27,504 nt of DNA. Source: CAYXBG01 sp964463145. GTDB lineage: Bacteria; Acidobacteriota; UBA6911; RPQK01; CBDAPI01. The translations under genes and the position numbers were made by a program. The notes under the pieces were generated by a model. It saw only the letters and a program-made list of their open reading frames with translations. It was not told the origin of the DNA and did not search any database. The stretch lies in contig CAYXBG010000015.1 in NCBI GenBank assembly GCA_964463145.1, forward strand, positions 1 to 27,504, written 5' to 3'. Of this stretch, positions 23,671 to 27,504 are shown in pieces (position 1 is the stretch's first letter; every line of letters begins with the position of its first letter).

Positions 23671-24981
23671 ATGAGCGCGCGCCTGGACCACGTCAATGAG
23701 ATGGCTGAGCACTTTTGTGATTTGCCTTTAGAGGTAGCTTTTAAAGAGGATATCCTGCGTTCGGGTTTAGCTTTCAGCGAGGACGCTCTTAGGATAGCGT
23801 CGGGATGCAAACCCAAAGCCTATTTCATTTTTTCCTTTGATTTCTTACCCATCTCAGAAATGGGCAGACAAGAGAACATAAGGGCGCCCGAAGAGCTCTG
23901 TTTGATTGGAGGCGCTCGTAACTTCCGGCGCACCATTGTTTCGGTACGCCTCAATCCGGCATCCCTGTACAAAGTGGAGCTTTCTGAAGACGGTCGTCTT
24001 GTCCTGACCCTGGAATCAGAAGAGATCTGCGAAGTCGTTTTGCAAGCAGTCCCCGATTATTACAAAAAGTCACTTTCGAATGGGAAGCCCTTGACCGACA
24101 TCTGCCCTACCATCGAGTGGGGATATCTTCTGTATCTAACTGTTTTTCGTATTTGCCAATACTTTGGCAAAAAAGAGGAATGCCAGTTCTGTGACATCAA
24201 TGAAAACTATCGCCAACAGAAAGGCACTGGACGCTCCTATACCGCTGTCAAAACTGTGGAGGAGGTTCTAGAGGCTCTGTCAATCATCAACGATACAGAT
24301 ACTGTCAGCGGGGCCTACACAGTGACGGGTGGGAGCATTACGTCAACCCTCGATAATTTGAGTGAAGTTGAATTTTATGCACAGTATCCGGAAGCGATTG
24401 AGAAACGTTTTCCTGGGCGCTGGATAAGTAAAGTTGTTGTACAAGCATTGCCTAAAAATGAAGTCCAACGGTTTAAGGATTGTGGAGTTGATATATATCA
24501 TCCTAACTACGAGGTCTGGGATCGTCGGTTGTTCGAAATTATTTGTGCTGGCAAAAGCCGTTTTGTCGGTCGTGACGAGTGGATCTCAAGGGTTGTCGAT
24601 GCGGCTGATGTATTCGGGGCAGAGAACGTTATTCCAAACTTTGTCGCCGGAATTGAGATGTCTAGCCCTCATGGGTTCAAGGTGCCAGAGGAAGCAGTGG
24701 AGTCTACCTCTGAAGGATTGGACTTCTTCATGTCCAGAGGCATACTCCCACGTTTTACGACCTGGTGCCCAGAACCGATCAGCGTTTTGGGTAAAGGAAA
24801 TCCAGGCGGTGCTCCGTTGGCCTATCATCTCTTGCTCCTGCGGGAGTGGAGAAGGTTATTGGAAAAGTACGAACTGCCCTCGCCTCCGGGTTACGGCCAG
24901 CCGGGAATAGGGGAGGCGGTGTTTTCGGTGTCGAGCTTCATGGATGTTATCCGACCTCTTAGGTCCGTCAATACGAAGTGA
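23671..24981 (+). CDS. Radical SAM protein with a CX8CX2C cluster motif
   Basis: 436 residues. An N-terminal region of about 150 residues has no family I recognise. The radical SAM domain starts near GYLLYLTVFRIC; the cluster cysteines are C162, C171 and C174 (C-x8-C-x2-C) instead of the usual C-x3-C-x2-C, with aromatic F173 before the last cysteine as normal. A TVTGGS motif (218-222) matches the SAM-binding GGE-like strand. CGVDIYHPNYEVWD (271-284) and NFVAGIEM (323-330) resemble the corresponding strands of BioB/HydE-type enzymes. No SPASM or B12 domain and no second cysteine cluster is evident. The start at 23671 has a weak GCGGGG upstream; an ATG ten codons later is possible. The reaction is unknown; the gene stands divergent from the TPR-glmU operon. 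Confidence 0.86.
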   Translation: MSARLDHVNEMAEHFCDLPLEVAFKEDILRSGLAFSEDALRIASGCKPKAYFIFSFDFLPISEMGRQENIRAPEELCLIGGARNFRRTIVSVRLNPASLYKVELSEDGRLVLTLESEEICEVVLQAVPDYYKKSLSNGKPLTDICPTIEWGYLLYLTVFRICQYFGKKEECQFCDINENYRQQKGTGRSYTAVKTVEEVLEALSIINDTDTVSGAYTVTGGSITSTLDNLSEVEFYAQYPEAIEKRFPGRWISKVVVQALPKNEVQRFKDCGVDIYHPNYEVWDRRLFEIICAGKSRFVGRDEWISRVVDAADVFGAENVIPNFVAGIEMSSPHGFKVPEEAVESTSEGLDFFMSRGILPRFTTWCPEPISVLGKGNPGGAPLAYHLLLLREWRRLLEKYELPSPPGYGQPGIGEAVFSVSSFMDVIRPLRSVNTK

Positions 24982-25140
24982 ATGGAGAGCTTTCTTGAAG
25001 CTGAGCGTGAACGCAAAATCGTAGTAGGTCAGGCAAGTCTAATTGGTCCAGTTGAAATGAGTGTGACTCAGGGGAAGATCCCACCGAGTCAACGGCATTC
25101 AAAAAAGCAACGATTTCCTAGAAGTAAATCTATCTTGTAG
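24982..25140 (+). CDS. Possible 52-residue ORF abutting the radical SAM gene
   Basis: An ATG immediately follows the TGA of the radical SAM gene (TGAATG) and opens a 52-codon frame ending in TAG. The predicted peptide starts MESFLEAERERK, is hydrophilic, ends in a strongly basic tail (QRHSKKQRFPRSKSIL), and has no cysteine, signal peptide or membrane helix. I recognise no family. It could be a real coupled small protein, the remains of a longer C-terminus, or chance. Its position next to a radical SAM enzyme is the main reason to list it. Confidence 0.25.
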   Translation: MESFLEAERERKIVVGQASLIGPVEMSVTQGKIPPSQRHSKKQRFPRSKSIL

Positions 25141-25313
25141 GCTTTGATATAGGGTAAAATTGGAGGAAGAGCAGTGGTAGTTTGGGGTGACGGAGACTAA
25201 ATCTGTAGCGAGCGTCCTTTGTGACAATTGTTGAATTACATCACGCCTTTAACTTAATCGGTCATTTTGCTCTGGGACCACGCAATAAAACTGTGAATCC
25301 GTACAGACAAGTT
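25141..25313. other. Intergenic stretch without a recognised gene
   Basis: Between the small ORF and the kor promoter region (the whole gap from the radical SAM stop to korA is 385 bases). I see no tRNA, no conserved riboswitch core and no convincing ORF on either strand. TGTGACAATTG near 25220 and an AT-rich stretch (25230-25260) may belong to regulation of korA. Confidence 0.4.
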
Positions 25314-25322
25314 TGCTAATAT
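25314..25322 (+). promoter_or_regulatory. Possible extended -10 promoter for korAB
   Basis: TGCTAATAT: an extended TGn followed by TAATAT (25317-25322). A weak GTGAAT lies 18 bases upstream. Transcription would begin near 25329, within the left arm of the following hairpin, leaving a leader of roughly 38 bases before the korA TTG. Confidence 0.35.
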
Positions 25323-25324
25323 GT

Positions 25325-25347
25325 GCCGACGTTGTTGATCCGTCGGC
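25325..25347 (+). terminator. Terminator-like hairpin just upstream of korA
   Basis: GCCGACG, a 9-base loop, CGTCGGC, then TCTTTT: a perfect 7-bp GC-rich stem with a short T-run. It ends 19 bases before the korA start. It could end transcripts coming from the radical SAM gene, or act as an attenuator if transcription of korA starts upstream of it. The T-run is short, so termination may be partial. Confidence 0.45.
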
Positions 25348-25366
25348 TCTTTTGGAGTGAGAACCG

Positions 25367-27226
25367 TTGAGTGGTGTCCAGATGCTAGACAGTGCAGCTG
25401 TTAAGTCCAGGGATGTGGATGTAGTTGAGGTGGTCAACGATCTGAGTATTCAGGTTGCCACTGTTAATGGTTCGGGAAGTCAGTCTTCAAACAACGTTCT
25501 CATGCGCTCCATTTTTCAAATGGGCGTCCCCATAAGTGGTAAAAATCTATTTCCCTCCAACATTGCTGGATTACCTACCTGGTTCACCATTAGGGCCTCC
25601 AAGTACGGATACACATCTCGAAAGAGGGCAATTGATCTCCTGGTTGCGATGAATCCTCAGACTGCAAAGGAAGATGTCGATCAGCTGGAGTCAGGTAATG
25701 TAGTTATTTATGAGGAGAAATTACGCCTCTCGAGACTCCGTGACGACCTGATTTTTTATTCCGTGCCCTTTTCTAAGCTAGCCTCTGAAATCGTTCGAGA
25801 CGTGAGACTAAGAAAATTAGTTGCAAACATGATCTATGTTGGAACTGTGGCTGAAATTCTCGGTATCGAAATGCAGGAGATTGAGTCCACTATTGGCAAG
25901 TGGTTCAAGAAAAAGAAAAAAGCTATCGATTTCAATATCAAAGCTGCCCATCTGGGCGCACGATATGCAAAGGAGAATTTGGAGAAGTTGGACCCATATC
26001 GGATTGAGAGGATGGATGCGACTAGTGACCAGATAATCATCGATGGCAACTCGGCCGCTGCTCTCGGTTGTGTTTTTGGTGGTTTCACTGTAGCCACCTG
26101 GTACCCAATAACCCCGTCCAGTAGTCTTTGTGAGACCGTCGCCCAGTATGCAGGTAGATTCCGTACCGATAAGGATACTGGGAAGTCTAATTTTGCAATT
26201 GTGCAGGCAGAGGATGAGTTGGCTGCTGTGGGAATGGTGATAGGGGCCGGTTGGGCCGGTGCCCGTGCGATGACTGCTACATCTGGTCCTGGGATCTCTT
26301 TGATGTCGGAGTTTGTGGGATTGGCTTACTTTGCAGAAATTCCATGTGTCATTTTTGATATCCAACGAATGGGGCCTAGTACGGGCCTGCCAACCCGTAC
26401 ATCTCAGGGGGACATCAGTCAGCTCTACCAGAACTCGCACGGCGACACGAAACATATAATTCTTTTTCCGGCCGATATGAAGGAGTGTTTTGAGTTTGCT
26501 CAGCTTTCGTTTGATTTGGCGGAACGTCTCCAGCAGCCAATTTTTGTTGCTAGTGATCTCGACCTTGGAATGAACAACTGGATGACTGAGCCTTTTGATT
26601 ATCCTACAAAACCATATGACCGAGGGAAGGTGCTTTCAGCTGAAGATCTTGAAAAGATGGGAGAATTTGGCCGTTATCGGGATGTGGATGGAGATGGAAT
26701 TCCTTTCCGGACCTTGCCTGGGACAGAGCACCCATTGGCGGCCTATTTGACTCGTGGAAGTGGGCACAATGAGGATGCGGTTTACTCAGAAAAGCCAGAC
26801 GATTATACGGCTAATTTAGATCGTCTTTTGGTCAAGTATGAGACGGCCAAAAAGTATGTTCCTGGGCCTATTATCGAACAGGTCAAGGATGCTTCGGTTG
26901 GACTCATAGCCTACGGATCTACTGATGCTGCCATGGAGGAGTGTCGAGAGCAGTTGGAGTCCGAATACGGGATAAAAAGCAGTTATTTGAGGATGAGGGC
27001 TCTTCCGATGACGTCTGCGGTGCGAGAGTTTGTGAGCGACCATGAGGCCGTGTTTGTAATTGAGCAAAACAGGGATGGCCAACTCGCCGACATTATCCGA
27101 TTAGAAGTCGGGGAGCAACAGGGCAAGATTCGTAAAATCCTCCATTACGATGGGTTGTCCATCTCAGCTAGGTTTATCACTGAACATGTAGTAAGTGAGT
27201 CTGAGTCAACAGAGAGGGATGAGTAA
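25367..27226 (+). CDS. korA: 2-oxoacid:ferredoxin oxidoreductase, fused gamma-alpha subunit (KorA type)
   Basis: Oxidative decarboxylation of a 2-oxoacid, probably 2-oxoglutarate, to the acyl-CoA with reduced ferredoxin. It is 619 residues. The N-terminal gamma domain (about 15-195) has NGSGSQSSN and GKNLFPSNIAGLPTW, followed by the linker RIERMDATSDQIIIDGN. The alpha domain contains YPITPSSSL (substrate pocket), AEDELAAVGMVIGA, the TSGPGISLMSE segment and QRMGPSTGLPTRTSQGD; a C-terminal domain binds CoA. The TTG at 25367 has GGAG ten bases upstream; an ATG five codons on is possible. Its TAA overlaps the korB ATG by one base (TAATG). The fused architecture and the neighbour's sequence fit the KorAB family; pyruvate or branched-chain substrates remain possible. 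Confidence 0.93.
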   Translation: MSGVQMLDSAAVKSRDVDVVEVVNDLSIQVATVNGSGSQSSNNVLMRSIFQMGVPISGKNLFPSNIAGLPTWFTIRASKYGYTSRKRAIDLLVAMNPQTAKEDVDQLESGNVVIYEEKLRLSRLRDDLIFYSVPFSKLASEIVRDVRLRKLVANMIYVGTVAEILGIEMQEIESTIGKWFKKKKKAIDFNIKAAHLGARYAKENLEKLDPYRIERMDATSDQIIIDGNSAAALGCVFGGFTVATWYPITPSSSLCETVAQYAGRFRTDKDTGKSNFAIVQAEDELAAVGMVIGAGWAGARAMTATSGPGISLMSEFVGLAYFAEIPCVIFDIQRMGPSTGLPTRTSQGDISQLYQNSHGDTKHIILFPADMKECFEFAQLSFDLAERLQQPIFVASDLDLGMNNWMTEPFDYPTKPYDRGKVLSAEDLEKMGEFGRYRDVDGDGIPFRTLPGTEHPLAAYLTRGSGHNEDAVYSEKPDDYTANLDRLLVKYETAKKYVPGPIIEQVKDASVGLIAYGSTDAAMEECREQLESEYGIKSSYLRMRALPMTSAVREFVSDHEAVFVIEQNRDGQLADIIRLEVGEQQGKIRKILHYDGLSISARFITEHVVSESESTERDE

Positions 27227-27504
27227 TGGGTATCAAAACTGCCGATTCCAAATCTTCTGGATCTAAGAAGGGTACAAATCAGGTTGGCTTAACTGTCAAG
27301 GATTATCGGGGAGGGGCCTCGACCTTGTGTGCCGGGTGCGGTCACGATGCGGTAACAAACCAAATCATCAAGGCGATGTTTTTGTCTGGGGTTAACCCCT
27401 ACCAGGTAGCAAAAATGAGCGGTATTGGTTGTTCAAGTAAGACCTCTGCGTAGTTCTTGAGTATAGCTCACGGCTTCAACACAGTCCATGGCAGGTTGCC
27501 GTCG
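27226..27504 (+). pseudogene. korB: 2-oxoacid:ferredoxin oxidoreductase beta subunit, interrupted by an in-frame TAG and cut by the window edge
   Basis: TPP-binding catalytic beta subunit that pairs with KorA. The N-terminal 75 codons contain DYRGGASTLCAGCGHDAVTNQII, in shorter pieces DYRGGAS, LCAGCGHDA, and GVNPYQVAKMSGIGCSSKTSA, which carry the first cysteines of the cluster and the TPP region of the family. At 27451-27453 the frame hits TAG, where relatives have a Tyr codon (SSK-x-PAYF). In the same frame the sequence continues FLSIAHGFNTVHGRLPS to the window end, again matching KorB (HGFN-x-VHGRMPS). So a single base (TAC or TAT to TAG) explains the break: a nonsense mutation, a sequencing or assembly error, or rarely readthrough. 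TAG ends many intact genes here, so a recoded genetic code is unlikely. Confidence 0.85.

Noticed and set aside
25817..26455. 212-codon open frame antisense to korA
   Set aside because: It lies wholly within korA on the other strand, resembles no family, and korA is securely identified.
27451..27453. Amber recoding or pyrrolysine as the cause of the korB TAG
   Set aside because: TAG is the normal stop of at least seven intact genes in this window, and the expected residue is Tyr.
1..27504. tRNA genes, CRISPR arrays, insertion sequences or phage genes
   Set aside because: The short intergenic gaps show no tRNA T-loop in context, no regularly spaced repeats and no transposase or integrase motifs.

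Overview
This 27.5 kb window looks like a chromosomal segment of an uncultured, moderate-GC bacterium. It is almost entirely coding and has many TTG and GTG starts. I see no mobile element, CRISPR array, rRNA or tRNA. The gene content is housekeeping: c-di-AMP turnover, rRNA maturation, riboflavin, fatty-acid initiation, ribosomal proteins, carbamoyl phosphate and UDP-GlcNAc synthesis. The short EF-Ts, the fused gamma-alpha KorA, the rplM-rpsI-rpsB-tsf-pyrH-frr block and an NSS transporter with a MetS-like small subunit would fit Acidobacteriota or a neighbouring uncultured phylum. That placement is an inference with low confidence.

Layout. (1) 1-4888, plus strand: a 7TM-HD phosphodiesterase (PgpH type, 5' end outside the window), ybeY, a CorC/HlyC-type CBS membrane protein and ribD. 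(2) 12199-4970, minus strand: a long, tightly packed run of M24 peptidase, accB, accC, sodium symporter 2, thiE, sodium symporter 1, a 40-residue MetS-like small subunit, and a protein resembling the mitochondrial K+/H+ exchange-related family. The last three genes are joined by two ATGA stop/start overlaps. (3) 12384-21523, plus strand: rplM, rpsI, rpsB, tsf, pyrH, frr, then lepB, carA and carB. (4) 23436-21525, minus strand: a TPR protein and a GlmU-like protein behind a strong sigma70-type promoter; glmU converges on carB with one base between the stop codons. (5) 23671-27504, plus strand: a radical SAM protein with an unusual cysteine spacing, a possible 52-codon ORF abutting it, a 385-base gap, korA and the start of korB.

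Functionally, blocks 1 and 3 combine translation (L13, S9, S2, EF-Ts, RRF, YbeY) with pyrimidine and carbamoyl-phosphate supply (PyrH, CarAB) and secretion (LepB). Block 2 couples biotin carboxylase and its carrier protein with thiamine phosphate synthesis and two Na+-coupled transporters. Block 5 begins a ferredoxin-type 2-oxoacid oxidoreductase.

The points most worth a second look are: (a) korB has an in-frame TAG where the family has a Tyr codon, and homology resumes in the same frame; (b) GlmU keeps its uridylyltransferase motifs but has lost the acetyltransferase catalytic residues and about one coil of the beta-helix; (c) the NSS, MetS-like and KHE-like genes form a coupled cassette that may be a multi-component sodium symporter system; (d) the radical SAM protein has a CX8CX2C motif.
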